Assembly (NCBI GenBank): GCA_947503035.1
Contig: CANNCD010000001.1
Coordinates: 1,178,001 to 1,242,000 of the forward strand
Source: an uncultured Halocynthiibacter sp.
GTDB taxonomy: Bacteria > Pseudomonadota > Alphaproteobacteria > Rhodobacterales > Rhodobacteraceae
Reading direction: 5' to 3'
Length of the DNA stretch: 64,000 nt
This document shows, piece by piece, positions 10,173 through 19,053 of the stretch. The notes beneath the pieces were generated by a model. It saw nothing but the letters and a program-made list of their open reading frames with translations, searched no databases and was not told the DNA's origin. Each line of letters opens with the position of its first letter. Position 1 is the stretch's first letter. The position numbers and the translations under genes are program-made.

Positions 10173-11098
10173 GTGTCCTGAGATGTGGTTTGACGGCCGA
10201 AATTCGGTTCGTCCGTGTCCTGTCCTGCCTCGATGATACCGCGGCGGATCGCGCGGGTGCGCGTGAAATAATCATGCAGATGATCGCCGTCGCCCTTACG
10301 AATGGCCCGCTGAAGTGCGAACAATTCCTCGGTAAAGCGGCCCAAAATTTCCAGCGTCGCGTCCTTGTTCGATAGGAACACATCGCGCCACATCGTCGGA
10401 TCAGACGCCGCAATACGGGTAAAATCACGAAAACCCGTGGCAGAATATTTGATCACTTCGGATTCGGAAACGCGGCTGAGGTCATCGGCGACCCCCACCA
10501 TCGTGTATGCAATGAGGTGCGGCGTGTGGCTTGTCACCGACAGGACCAGATCGTGGTGGTCCGGCTCCATCTCGTCGACATGTGCGCCCATATCGCGCCA
10601 CAGCTGCGCAAGGCGTGCAATCGCATCGGCATCGGCGCCCGCGTCGGGAACGATCAAACACCAGCGGTTATCGAACAGCTCGGCAAAACCGGACGTCGGG
10701 CCGGACTGTTCCGTACCGGCCAACGGGTGCGCGGGAATGAAATGCACGCCCTCTGGGATATGTGGTGCGACGGCGTCGATGACGGCCCGTTTCACAGACC
10801 CCACGTCGGACACGGTTGCGCCCTTGGCCAAATGCGGTGCGATCTCGGCGGCGACGGCGCCCATGGCACCAACCGGCACACAGAGAACGACCAAATCGGC
10901 GTCGGCGACGGCCTCGGCGGCGGTGTCAAAAACGTGGTCGCACAGACCGATCTTGCGGGCGGTATCGCGGGTCTCGGATGAACGGGCATAACCGGTCACC
11001 TCGGTCGCGATGCCCGCACGTTTGATCGCCCAAAACATCGAGGACGCAATCAGACCAAGCCCGATCAGAGCAACGCGGTTATAGGGCGCGCTGCTCAT
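10169..11098 (-). CDS. tyrC: Prephenate/arogenate dehydrogenase
   Basis: A cytosolic NAD(P)-dependent oxidoreductase for the tyrosine branch. The Rossmann motif [13 protein letters not shown] is at residues 13-25. The substrate region [19 protein letters not shown] matches prephenate dehydrogenases, and [12 protein letters not shown] is the helical dimer domain motif. The length of 309 residues is usual for the stand-alone enzyme. It is coupled to hisC upstream and the extensin peptidase downstream by 4-bp overlaps, which suggests that HisC supplies the aromatic aminotransferase step as well. NAD versus NADP and prephenate versus arogenate cannot be settled here. Confidence 0.9.
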   Translation of the reverse strand: MSSAPYNRVALIGLGLIASSMFWAIKRAGIATEVTGYARSSETRDTARKIGLCDHVFDTAAEAVADADLVVLCVPVGAMGAVAAEIAPHLAKGATVSDVGSVKRAVIDAVAPHIPEGVHFIPAHPLAGTEQSGPTSGFAELFDNRWCLIVPDAGADADAIARLAQLWRDMGAHVDEMEPDHHDLVLSVTSHTPHLIAYTMVGVADDLSRVSESEVIKYSATGFRDFTRIAASDPTMWRDVFLSNKDATLEILGRFTEELFALQRAIRKGDGDHLHDYFTRTRAIRRGIIEAGQDTDEPNFGRQTTSQDT

Positions 11099-12183
11099 GC
11101 TGCACCTGACTTGAAACCGTTGACCGCATGGGCCACACGACGACAGGACGCGCGGTCCCCAACGGTGATCCGAAGACAGTTCGGCAAACCATAGGAGGTC
11201 ACCAAGCGCACGATAATCCCCTGCTCTTTCAGGTATTTATCACAGGCGACAGCCTCTTCGGCGCTGGCAAAACGGGCCAAGATAAAGTTCGCAGTCGATG
11301 TGTCAGACGGCACACCGATTTCGGCCAAGGCCTCGGCCAACCACGCACGCTGGGCGGTGTTGTCTTCGCGGCAACGGGTGACGAAATCTTGGTCACGCAC
11401 GGCGGCCTCGGCGGCGGCCATCGCGGGCGTCGACAGGTTAAACGGACCCCGAATGCGGTTCAGCACATCGATCACATGTTGCGGACCATAGCCCCAGCCA
11501 ACACGCATCCCACCCAGACCATAGATCTTGGAGAATGTCCGCGTCATCACGACGTTATCCCGCTGATCCACCAAACGCGCACAGCCGTCATAGCCATCCA
11601 CATATTCGGCATAGGCCCCGTCAATCACCAACATCGCCTGTTCAGGCAGACCATCGGCCAGCCGCGCAAGATCATTGCCGCCGATCATCGTCCCCGTGGG
11701 GTTGTTCGGGTTGGCAACGAAGACCAATTTCGTCTTGTCGTTACAGGCCGCAAGGATCGCGTCCACATCGGTGACACGTTCCCGCTCGGCGACCTTAACG
11801 GGGGTCGCGCCAACGGCCTTGGTTGAAATCGGGTACATCAGGAACCCGTGTTCGGTATAGATCACCTCGTCGCCGGGGCCGGCATAGGCCTGACACAACA
11901 GGGTGATCACCTCGTCCGAGCCAACGCCCATGATGATACGATCAGCGTCCAGATCGTGGACCTCGGCAATCGCAGTGCGAAGGGATGTGTGGTCGGTGTT
12001 CGGATAGCGATGGATGTCATGGACCGCACGCGTCAATGCGTCCTTGGCTGCGTCCGAGGCCCCGTGCGGGTTCTCGTTCGACGACAGTTTGACCACGTCG
12101 GTCGCACCGGCAATTTTCGATGCGCCGCCTTGGTACAGTTCGATGTCCATGATGCCTGGTTGTGGCTGGATCGTCTCGCTCAT
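11095..12183 (-). CDS. hisC: Histidinol-phosphate aminotransferase
   Basis: A fold-type I PLP enzyme of 362 residues that converts imidazole acetol phosphate to histidinol phosphate and often also transaminates aromatic keto acids. The start is placed at 12183 (MSETIQPQ) because AGGAG lies 9 bases upstream. Visible are [23 protein letters not shown], and the PLP-lysine region [17 protein letters not shown]. Operon position with a prephenate dehydrogenase supports a shared role in tyrosine/phenylalanine synthesis. Confidence 0.93.
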   Translation of the reverse strand: MSETIQPQPGIMDIELYQGGASKIAGATDVVKLSSNENPHGASDAAKDALTRAVHDIHRYPNTDHTSLRTAIAEVHDLDADRIIMGVGSDEVITLLCQAYAGPGDEVIYTEHGFLMYPISTKAVGATPVKVAERERVTDVDAILAACNDKTKLVFVANPNNPTGTMIGGNDLARLADGLPEQAMLVIDGAYAEYVDGYDGCARLVDQRDNVVMTRTFSKIYGLGGMRVGWGYGPQHVIDVLNRIRGPFNLSTPAMAAAEAAVRDQDFVTRCREDNTAQRAWLAEALAEIGVPSDTSTANFILARFASAEEAVACDKYLKEQGIIVRLVTSYGLPNCLRITVGDRASCRRVAHAVNGFKSGAA

Positions 12184-12293
12184 ATCCGTACTCCTATTCA
12201 TGGCTGTTCTAGCCGTCTGGGGCGCGGGTGGAAAGACCATCTTTACCAATTCTCACAAGGTGAGGCTTTTGGGCTTGGCCCGCCCAGAAACGA

Positions 12294-12328
12294 CAAAGGC
12301 CGCCACGCATTTCTGCGGGCGGCCTTTG
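12294..12328 (-). terminator. Intrinsic terminator of rpsD
   Basis: An 11-bp perfect inverted repeat (CAAAGGCCGCC / GGCGGCCTTTG) with a 13-base loop, 18 bp beyond the rpsD stop. The run of T after it on the minus strand is short and broken (TCGTTTC), but the GC-rich stem is strong. Confidence 0.75.
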
Positions 12329-12346
12329 CAATGGATCGGCGAAGAA

Positions 12347-12967
12347 TTAGTTCTTCGCGTAGAATTCCACAACCAAGTTTGGTTCCATAACAACTGGGTA
12401 CGGCACATCGCCAAGACCAGGTGTACGAACAAACGTAGCAGTCATTTTGGAGTGGTCAGCTTCGACGTAATCAGGAACGTCGCGCTCAGCCAATTGTGTT
12501 GCTTCGATAAGAACAGCAAGCTGCTTGGAACGATCACGAACTTCGATCACGTCGCCTTCGTTAACGCGGTAAGACGCGATGTTAACTTTCTTGCCGTTTA
12601 CTTTTACGTGACCGTGGTTCACGAACTGACGTGCAGCAAAGATTGTTGCAACGAATTTCGCGCGGTACACAACAGCGTCAAGACGGCGCTCGAGTAGACC
12701 GATTAGGTTCTCACCTGTATCGCCTTTTACACGCTCAGCTTCGCCGTAGATGCGACGGAATTGCTTCTCTGTAAGGTCGCCGTAGTAACCTTTTAGTTTT
12801 TGCTTCGCACGTAGCTGAATACCGAAGTCGGAAAGCTTACCTTTGCGGCGCTGACCGTGCTGGCCTGGGCCATATTCACGACGGTTCAATGGGGATTTTG
12901 GACGGCCCCAGATGTTTTCGCCCATGCGGCGGTCAATTTTGTGTTTGGCAGCTGTACGTTTAGTCAT
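12347..12967 (-). CDS. rpsD: 30S ribosomal protein S4
   Basis: A primary 16S rRNA-binding protein that nucleates the body of the small subunit. It has 206 residues from [10 protein letters not shown]. The start at 12967 is fixed by conservation of this N-terminus and AAGGAT just upstream. It contains the S4 N-terminal block [19 protein letters not shown], the [12 protein letters not shown] segment and the S4 RNA-binding domain [15 protein letters not shown]. It is monocistronic, with its own promoter and terminator. Confidence 0.98.
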   Translation of the reverse strand: MTKRTAAKHKIDRRMGENIWGRPKSPLNRREYGPGQHGQRRKGKLSDFGIQLRAKQKLKGYYGDLTEKQFRRIYGEAERVKGDTGENLIGLLERRLDAVVYRAKFVATIFAARQFVNHGHVKVNGKKVNIASYRVNEGDVIEVRDRSKQLAVLIEATQLAERDVPDYVEADHSKMTATFVRTPGLGDVPYPVVMEPNLVVEFYAKN

Positions 12968-13071
12968 AGCTGATATCCTTCTAAGTATGTGCCTTGCGGC
13001 TTGAAGGGCGTTGTCCTTCCCCTTGGGTTTCCCCGCGGGTGACAGGTTTCCTCTTGCGAGGTCCACCAACA

Positions 13072-13108
13072 CCAAATGAAAACCCAGCCGAAAACGACTG
13101 GGATTTGG
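13072..13108 (-). promoter_or_regulatory. Structured 5' leader hairpin of rpsD mRNA
   Basis: A two-tier inverted repeat: CCAAAT/ATTTGG outside and CCCAG/CTGGG inside, separated by a one-sided bulge. It lies at the predicted transcription start, about 105 bases before the rpsD ATG. It could stabilise the transcript or serve feedback control of S4; which one is not shown by the sequence. Confidence 0.45.
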
Positions 13109-13110
13109 GG

Positions 13111-13138
13111 CTTATATATCGCCCATAGTCAGAGTCAA
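13111..13138 (-). promoter_or_regulatory. Sigma-70-type promoter of rpsD
   Basis: On the minus strand a -35 TTGACT (13133-13138) and a -10 TATAAG (13111-13116) are separated by 16 bp. This is the clearest housekeeping promoter in the window and points straight at rpsD. The start of transcription would fall near 13104, just at the leader hairpin. Confidence 0.7.
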
Positions 13139-13143
13139 CACGT

Positions 13144-14208
13144 CTAGGCGACGTTATGCATCAAAATTGCTGCCTCTGACGCAGAAAGATTGCGACGCAC
13201 ATATTCGCCATAGGATGTTGGGTCATCGCCCACCTCTGGCACCGCATCAAGCAGCGCATTTCGTTGGCCTTCTTCCACCGCATCAAGGGATGTGTTCGCA
13301 GGGTGATAGCTTTCGCTTTCGATGCCATTTGCGAACAGGATTTGGTGGCTTTCAAGCAACAGGTGGTGGTACGTGATTTCGCGAACACGGTGGTCTGCGA
13401 CGATCGTGCGCCCATTCACAAGGTCCTTGGCCGCGACCAACACCTCTTCTGTGTTGAACAATGCGCGTGCCTTGTTGCCCTTCAACAGAATGCGGTGATC
13501 CGGCGAAAGCAACAGATCCTCGGTCGGCTCGCCCACACCCAATGCACCCGCCGCGATGCGGATCGGTCGCAGTTCCGGCATGGCATAAAGCCGCGCGCCC
13601 GTCATACGACGACATCCCGCCCAGTGGATCGGTTGGAACCCATCGTCCTTGGTCTGCACCATGTCGCCCACTTTGATATCTTCGACCCGTTTTGCCCCGT
13701 GATCGGTTTCAATCAATGTGCCGCTGCCAAAACAGATGACGCCCTCGGGCATATCTGTGTGTCGAGTCAGGCGCCCCTGGTTCAAGGTGGTACTGACCAC
13801 CCAAAGGTCGCTTTCGACCGGTGGATAATCGTTTAAAAACATCAACAAAGGTGGTTTTCCCGCGGCGACATCAATCAATGTCGCGACAAAGGTCATCCGC
13901 CCATCCGTGAGTGTAAATCCGCGTTCGTTGCGAGGCTGATCGATATCAACCTCGTCCAATGATCGTTTCGGAGACATCGCTGCCCCGACCAATCGTCTTA
14001 CGCTATGCGCCGCACGACGCCGCAAGTTTGCCGTCTCTTCTGATCCCCCCAAGAGCAAAAGCTCTGGTGGTCCATCTACCCGCACTGCCTTCCCAGACCA
14101 GCGCCAAGTCGCCCCAATTGTGACTGTGTCAAGAGATCCTGCTCGGAATCCATCAACCTCTGTCTGTGACCAAGAGATGACAAACGCGCCCTTAAAGCCC
14201 GTTATCAT
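13144..14208 (-). CDS. Hint-domain protein (Rhodobacterales type)
   Basis: 354 residues. The Hint (Hedgehog/intein) domain begins at CFGSGTLIETDHGAKRVED (near residue 178) and runs to HQILFANGIESESYHP. It includes the block LLLSPDHRILL. The N-terminal 170 residues are not recognised. Inteins cleave or splice at such a Cys, but this protein has no C-extein and no homing endonuclease, so self-cleavage is possible but unproven. Such proteins are common in Rhodobacterales, and many are exported. The upstream 70 bp are very T-rich on the plus strand. Confidence 0.8.
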   Translation of the reverse strand: MITGFKGAFVISWSQTEVDGFRAGSLDTVTIGATWRWSGKAVRVDGPPELLLLGGSEETANLRRRAAHSVRRLVGAAMSPKRSLDEVDIDQPRNERGFTLTDGRMTFVATLIDVAAGKPPLLMFLNDYPPVESDLWVVSTTLNQGRLTRHTDMPEGVICFGSGTLIETDHGAKRVEDIKVGDMVQTKDDGFQPIHWAGCRRMTGARLYAMPELRPIRIAAGALGVGEPTEDLLLSPDHRILLKGNKARALFNTEEVLVAAKDLVNGRTIVADHRVREITYHHLLLESHQILFANGIESESYHPANTSLDAVEEGQRNALLDAVPEVGDDPTSYGEYVRRNLSASEAAILMHNVA

Positions 14209-14312
14209 ACCTAGTTGCCTGCCATCGTTTGTTTAGTTTTTTGTTTTTATTTTTGTATTAACAAAAGACTAGCAGGGAAGGTTAATGTTGCCTAGAGATT
14301 TATGGGGAATTT

Positions 14313-15263
14313 TTAGAATTTTAGATCAAGACGCAAAGTTCCGACCACTTGGCCTTCTGATTGGGCAGAAAATTCTTCTGATAGATAAGTGGCGCCGTAA
14401 AACACCGATGCGCCGCCTTCGGATTGCCAAAGCGCCCCTGCCCGCACGCGCAAACGATCATGCGTCAGATCATACCCATCATCCGCCGAAAGAAACGCGC
14501 TATCGGCGACATAGCCGTAGTCCGCGCCCAAAACATAGGACATACCCGCATCACCCGCCTTGGTGCCGCGATACAATTGGCCCGTGGTCACATCACGAAT
14601 CAAAAGCGCTTCGGTCATGCCCGAGCCGATGATGAAATCCGCCCCGATCCGCGCAAAGGTTTCTTCGCCCGCGCGGAACCCAACAAAGGGGCGCAGCACC
14701 GCAGAAGACCCCAACGAGATAGGCCGTGCCGCCTCACCCGATGCCGCAAGATAGATCGCGTTATCGACTTGATCATCCAGAACCGTCGCAATCGGTGCAT
14801 CTACGATTTCGTGGATAAAGCGTTGGACACCGGCCAGACCGGTTTGGGGCCCAATCAGAACCAAATCCGTACCAAGGGAATATTCAACCTGATCCTTGGC
14901 GAAATGCGTATGTGCGCCAAAGCTTAGGGAAGACGCCCAGCGGCGATCCCCCGCTTCTGGTCTCACAAGATCCGCAGGGGCGATGATTTCGCCGCGCACA
15001 CGGAATTCGATGATGTCACCAAATGCGCGATCAGACGGGCCATCCCATTCAGAATATCCGTAAACGCGGCTGGTGGTATAGCTCCCTGTGCGCCAGCGGT
15101 CTTTGCCGTCGCCCAGCACATCGTTGTTGAACGAACGTCCTTTGCCGATCTTGATGCGATCATCCAAAAGCTTGACCGGCTCGGCGGCCTGCGTGGCCAC
15201 AGCCCCCAAAGTAAAAGCAGCAACAAGGGTCGACACAAGTGAAAGGCGCATAGATCGGTCCAT
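14313..15263 (-). CDS. LpxR-like lipid A-modifying outer membrane protein (DUF2219)
   Basis: 316 residues with a signal peptide ending VATQAAEP and a C-terminus ending in an aromatic residue (LRLDLKF), as in outer membrane beta-barrels. The block SFNNDVLGDGKDRWRTGSY resembles the Asn-Asp and Tyr/Thr active-site strand of LpxR, and GPQTGLAGVQRFIHEI resembles its GPS..GxxQN..H region carrying the catalytic His. LpxR removes the 3'-acyloxyacyl group of lipid A. Assignment is by motif pattern, so a different substrate is possible. The second Met (15251) has a better-placed GGA and may be the true start. Confidence 0.75.
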   Translation of the reverse strand: MDRSMRLSLVSTLVAAFTLGAVATQAAEPVKLLDDRIKIGKGRSFNNDVLGDGKDRWRTGSYTTSRVYGYSEWDGPSDRAFGDIIEFRVRGEIIAPADLVRPEAGDRRWASSLSFGAHTHFAKDQVEYSLGTDLVLIGPQTGLAGVQRFIHEIVDAPIATVLDDQVDNAIYLAASGEAARPISLGSSAVLRPFVGFRAGEETFARIGADFIIGSGMTEALLIRDVTTGQLYRGTKAGDAGMSYVLGADYGYVADSAFLSADDGYDLTHDRLRVRAGALWQSEGGASVFYGATYLSEEFSAQSEGQVVGTLRLDLKF

Positions 15264-15385
15264 CGGTTCAAGTGGTGTTGAAAAGGTGATACGCGATCAG
15301 TGCGCCCCACATACACAGGAATGCACCGTTGAACGGTCTGTGCGCCCGACTGTTGCCGAATGCGCACGTAATTTTTCGCTATTGC

Positions 15386-16240
15386 CTAGAAATCGAGACC
15401 GATATCCATGTTTGGCGCGGAATGGGTCAAGGCACCGGACGAAATGTAATCGACACCGGTGGCGGCGACTTCTTTGATCCGGTCCAGTTTCATGTTGCCG
15501 GATGCCTCGACGGTCAGGCGCCCATCGACCATCTTCACGGCCTCGATCAGGGTCGGCGTGTCCATGTTATCAAGCAACACAACATGCGCGCCCTTGGCAT
15601 CCAACACCTGTTGAAGCTGTTCCAGCGTGTCGACTTCGATCTCGATCCGCACCATGTGGGACGCAACCGCAACGGCGCGTTCAAGGGCGATCTCGATGCT
15701 GCCAGCGGCGGCGATGTGGTTGTCCTTGATCATAATCGCGTCGGACAGACCGAACCGGTGGTTAAAGCCACCACCATGCAACACGGCCTGTTTTTCCACG
15801 GTGCGCAAACCAGGTGTGGTTTTGCGCGTACAGGTCACGCGGGTTTTGGTTCCGATCGTTTCGGCGGCGAATTTCGACGTCAACGTCGCAATGCCCGACA
15901 ACCGACCGGCAAAGTTCAACGCAACCCGTTCGCCCATCAAAATCGACGACGCACGGCCCGTGACACGCATCAACGTGTCCCCCGGTTTACAGACAGAACC
16001 ATCCGCCAGAACCGTTTCCACAACCAGTTCAGGGTCAACCAGAGAGAACGCGATTTTCGCGATCTGCATGCCGGACACCACACCATGTTCGCGCGCGTTC
16101 AAACGGGCGGCATATTCGGTGGCGGGATCGATCACCGCACGGGTGGTGATATCGCCATAGGTACCCAGATCCTCGGCCAAGGCGGCACGAACCATCGGTT
16201 CAAGAATGATGTCAGGCAGGGTGTTATATGCGGTGTTCAT
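15386..16240 (-). CDS. nadC: Nicotinate-nucleotide diphosphorylase (carboxylating)
   Basis: Quinolinate phosphoribosyltransferase, which makes nicotinate mononucleotide from quinolinate and PRPP. It has 284 residues, with N-terminal LAEDLGTYGDITT and the active-site helix/strands ARLNAREHGVVSG, TRKTTPGLR, NHRFGLSDAIMIKDNH and VEASGNM. It is the last gene of nadA-nadB-nadC; its ATG overlaps the nadB stop by 4 bp. Confidence 0.96.
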   Translation of the reverse strand: MNTAYNTLPDIILEPMVRAALAEDLGTYGDITTRAVIDPATEYAARLNAREHGVVSGMQIAKIAFSLVDPELVVETVLADGSVCKPGDTLMRVTGRASSILMGERVALNFAGRLSGIATLTSKFAAETIGTKTRVTCTRKTTPGLRTVEKQAVLHGGGFNHRFGLSDAIMIKDNHIAAAGSIEIALERAVAVASHMVRIEIEVDTLEQLQQVLDAKGAHVVLLDNMDTPTLIEAVKMVDGRLTVEASGNMKLDRIKEVAATGVDYISSGALTHSAPNMDIGLDF

Positions 16241-17820
16241 GCGTCTTCCTTTGCCACTTGGTCGCGCAGGGCGATGGCCTCATCCAATGTCAGTTCGCTG
16301 CGATGCGCAAGGGCGTCAACCGCCTCGGGGAAATCATCGCGAAAATGTCCACCACGGGATTCTTCACGCATCAAGGCGGCGGCGGTGATCAGGGTCGCGG
16401 TCGCGGTCATATTAAGGAACGCGTCGCAGTCGGGGTCATTCGCGGCCTCAAGACGGGCGATATCCACAAGCGCGCGGCGCAGGCTGGCGGCATTGCGCAC
16501 CACGCCCACGTTGTTGGTCATGGTATCGCGAAGCTCGGCGACGGCGGCGTCATCCACCGGCGCGCCACCCGCAACGAAATCGAGTTTCACAAGGTCACAG
16601 TCTTCTTCGAACCGCTCGCCCAGCTCAGCCTCGATCGAGGCGGAACAGATGAACGCGTAGACCAATGCCTCAAGCAATCCGTTCGACGCCAATCGGTTCG
16701 CACCGTGAAGACCGGTTGAGCTGGCTTCGCCACACACCCAAAGGTTGCTAAGGGTCGAGCTTCCAGTGTCGTCGGTCAACACGCCGCCCATGTGATAATG
16801 GGCCGCCGCGGCGACCGGAATGGCATCTTTGACGGGATCGATTCCTGCCTCGGCACAGGCTTCGGCGACGGCGGGGAATTCGGTCAGAACCCGTTCACCC
16901 AGAACGTCACGTGTGTCGAGCATCGGACGATTGCCCGCCTGTGTCTGTGCAAAAATCGCACGGGCCACCACATCGCGTGGGGCCAGTTCGGCGTCTTTGT
17001 GGACGTCCAACATGAACCGTTTGCCGTCCTTGTTAATAAGGGTCGCACCTTCGCCGCGCAACGCCTCGGTCGCGAGCGGCGCAGGGTCCTTGCCCACATC
17101 AATGGCGGTCGGGTGGAATTGCACGAATTCCGCGTCACCAATGGCGGCACCGGCACGTGCGGCAAAGCCAATCACCTGTCCACGAATGCGCGGCGGGTTG
17201 GTTGTCAGTTTGTACAAACCACCAGAACCACCACCCGCCAACAGGTACGACGCCCCTTTGACCAGAACCGGTTTCGATGGTTTTTCACGGTCGGCAGAGG
17301 CCACATAGATGCCTTTGACGATCCCGAAATCGGACTGAAGACCGGTCGCCACCACGCCTTCGAGAACCTGAACCGATGGGGTCTTGGCGACCTCGGCGAT
17401 CAGGGCCTGCATGATTTCGCGGCCCGCTTGGTCGCCCTTAACCCGCACAACGCGGGCATATGAATGGGCCGCCTCGCGGGACATGACGTAATCGCCATCC
17501 TCGGTGCGATCAAAGGGCGTGCCCAGTGATGTCAGCTCCAGAATGTGGTCGTATGCTTCTTGGGTCACACGTTCGGCGACGGCGGGATCCACGGTGCCTG
17601 CCCCCGCAATAACGGTATCCTCGGCATGGCTGCTGGCGCTGTCGCCACTATCCATGGCCGCGGCGATCCCCCCTTGGGCCCAAGCGGAACTTGCCCCCTC
17701 ACCCAATGTTTCCGGCGAGATCATCAACACAGGCCGTGGCGCCAACCGCAACGCGGCGTATAACGCACCAAGCCCTGCGCCAACGATGATGACGCGATCG
17801 GTAAGAATAGGTGAGGTCAT
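16237..17820 (-). CDS. nadB: L-aspartate oxidase
   Basis: A flavoprotein that oxidises L-aspartate to iminoaspartate for quinolinate synthesis. The dinucleotide motif GAGLGALYAALRL is at the N-terminus, the capping-domain signatures include SSAWAQGGIAAA and AHYHMGGV, and GLHGANRLASNGLLE marks the FAD/substrate site. The 527 residues are typical. It lies 15 bp after nadA, in the operon. Confidence 0.95.
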   Translation of the reverse strand: MTSPILTDRVIIVGAGLGALYAALRLAPRPVLMISPETLGEGASSAWAQGGIAAAMDSGDSASSHAEDTVIAGAGTVDPAVAERVTQEAYDHILELTSLGTPFDRTEDGDYVMSREAAHSYARVVRVKGDQAGREIMQALIAEVAKTPSVQVLEGVVATGLQSDFGIVKGIYVASADREKPSKPVLVKGASYLLAGGGSGGLYKLTTNPPRIRGQVIGFAARAGAAIGDAEFVQFHPTAIDVGKDPAPLATEALRGEGATLINKDGKRFMLDVHKDAELAPRDVVARAIFAQTQAGNRPMLDTRDVLGERVLTEFPAVAEACAEAGIDPVKDAIPVAAAAHYHMGGVLTDDTGSSTLSNLWVCGEASSTGLHGANRLASNGLLEALVYAFICSASIEAELGERFEEDCDLVKLDFVAGGAPVDDAAVAELRDTMTNNVGVVRNAASLRRALVDIARLEAANDPDCDAFLNMTATATLITAAALMREESRGGHFRDDFPEAVDALAHRSELTLDEAIALRDQVAKEDA

Positions 17821-17835
17821 AGGGGGTATCCCAGA

Positions 17836-18885
17836 TTAAAGGCCCAGCTTTTTCGAAAGATCGATCATCTTGGTCACAGACAGTTTTGCCTTTTCCGCAA
17901 CCTCAAGATCCACCTCAACGCTGTCCTGCATCGTGTGCAAGGACCAGAGGATTTTCTCGAGCGTGATCTTCTTCATATAGGGGCATGCATTGCATGGCTT
18001 GGCAAAGTCGACCTCGGGCAATTCGTCGGCGATATTGGACGCCATTGAACATTCCGTGACCAACATGGCCTTGGCTGGTTTATTGTCGGTCACCCATTTG
18101 ATGATCCCGCTGGTGGAACCAGAGAAATCCGCCTCGGCCACCACGGCGGGTGGGCATTCGGGGTGGGTGATGATCTTTACCTCGGGATCCAATTCGCGAT
18201 AGGCGCGCAGATCCTCGGGGGTGTAAAGTTCGTGAACGATACAGCTGCCTTCCCAATAAACCACCTTCTTGTGGGATTCATTGGCGACGTTCTGGGCCAG
18301 ATATTGATCCGGCGTCATGATCACTGTGTCGCTTTCCATGGCGTTGACGATTTGCAACGCGTTCGAGGACGTACAGCAAATGTCTGAGGCGGCTTTGACC
18401 TCGGCGGTGGTGTTCACATAGGTGACAACCGGCGCTCCAGGGTATTTCGCGCGCATTTCTTCGACGCCTTTGGCGGTGATCGATTCCGCCAGTGAACAAC
18501 CGGCATCCATATCAGGGATAAGAACCGTTTTCGCAGGGTTCAGAATTTTCGACGTTTCCGCCATAAAGTGAACGCCGCATTGCACGATCACGTCTTCTTC
18601 GACTTCGGTGGCTTTGATCGCCAACTGAAGGCTATCGCCGACGAAATCCGCAACCCCGTGGTAGATTTCCGGCGTCATATAGTTATGCGCCAAAATCACC
18701 GCGTTGCGTTCTTTTTTCAACGCATTGATCGCAACAACATAGGGCGCATACAGGGCCCAATCCGCGGGGTTAATCACCCGTGATGTGGTCGCATAGATGT
18801 CTTGTGTCGCATCGGTCATCTCTTGCGACGGCTTGAGATCGTAGTGTTCAGAAAGTGTTGTTCTGATCTGGTCCATGTCTAGCAA
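17836..18885 (-). CDS. nadA: Quinolinate synthase
   Basis: A [4Fe-4S] enzyme that condenses iminoaspartate with dihydroxyacetone phosphate. Visible are AHNYMTPEIYHGVADFVGDS, QCGVHFMAETSKIL, VTYVNTTAEVKA, HPECPP, and the cluster cysteines in the C-terminal CNACPYMK. I place the start at a TTG (18885) because AGGAGG lies 6 bases before it. The next ATG (18876) is in frame 9 bases later but would be 15 bases from the Shine-Dalgarno. It is the first gene of nadABC; a palindrome about 100 bp upstream may be its operator. Confidence 0.94.
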   Translation of the reverse strand: MLDMDQIRTTLSEHYDLKPSQEMTDATQDIYATTSRVINPADWALYAPYVVAINALKKERNAVILAHNYMTPEIYHGVADFVGDSLQLAIKATEVEEDVIVQCGVHFMAETSKILNPAKTVLIPDMDAGCSLAESITAKGVEEMRAKYPGAPVVTYVNTTAEVKAASDICCTSSNALQIVNAMESDTVIMTPDQYLAQNVANESHKKVVYWEGSCIVHELYTPEDLRAYRELDPEVKIITHPECPPAVVAEADFSGSTSGIIKWVTDNKPAKAMLVTECSMASNIADELPEVDFAKPCNACPYMKKITLEKILWSLHTMQDSVEVDLEVAEKAKLSVTKMIDLSKKLGL

Positions 18886-18981
18886 AGCCAGTCCTCCTGT
18901 TCCGATTTGACGTGCTTTTACACGGAACAAAGACGAAGCTCTATTGAAATTTGCATTTTTCGGGGGGAAACATGGGAAAAT

Positions 18982-19004
18982 TACACCTTGTGATCACAGG
19001 TGTA
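18982..19004. promoter_or_regulatory. Palindrome upstream of nadA, candidate operator
   Basis: A perfect 10-bp core TGTGATCACA is flanked by TACACC and GGTGTA, giving 11-bp arms with a single-base bulge. It sits about 100 bp before the nadA start. NAD synthesis operons in alphaproteobacteria are often repressed by dedicated regulators (NadQ- or NrtR-type); which protein binds here is inference. Confidence 0.5.
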
Positions 19005-19006
19005 TT

Positions 19007-19039
19007 CCGGTTTGGCCCCGTAATATTGGGCCAAACCGG
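19007..19039. terminator. Strong hairpin between gnd and nadA
   Basis: A 12-bp perfect stem (CCGGTTTGGCCC / GGGCCAAACCGG) with a 9-base loop lies 15 bp past the gnd stop. The T-rich tail is on the plus-strand side (CTTATTTTTATG), while gnd is on the minus strand. It is either a poor-tailed gnd terminator or a barrier to plus-strand transcription. Confidence 0.5.
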
Positions 19040-19053
19040 CTTATTTTTATGGG

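Noticed and set aside
15264-15385. Small membrane protein between nadC and the LpxR-like gene
   Set aside because: A short frame ending FLCMWGALIAYHLFNTT exists on the minus strand, but it lacks a start codon and RBS.
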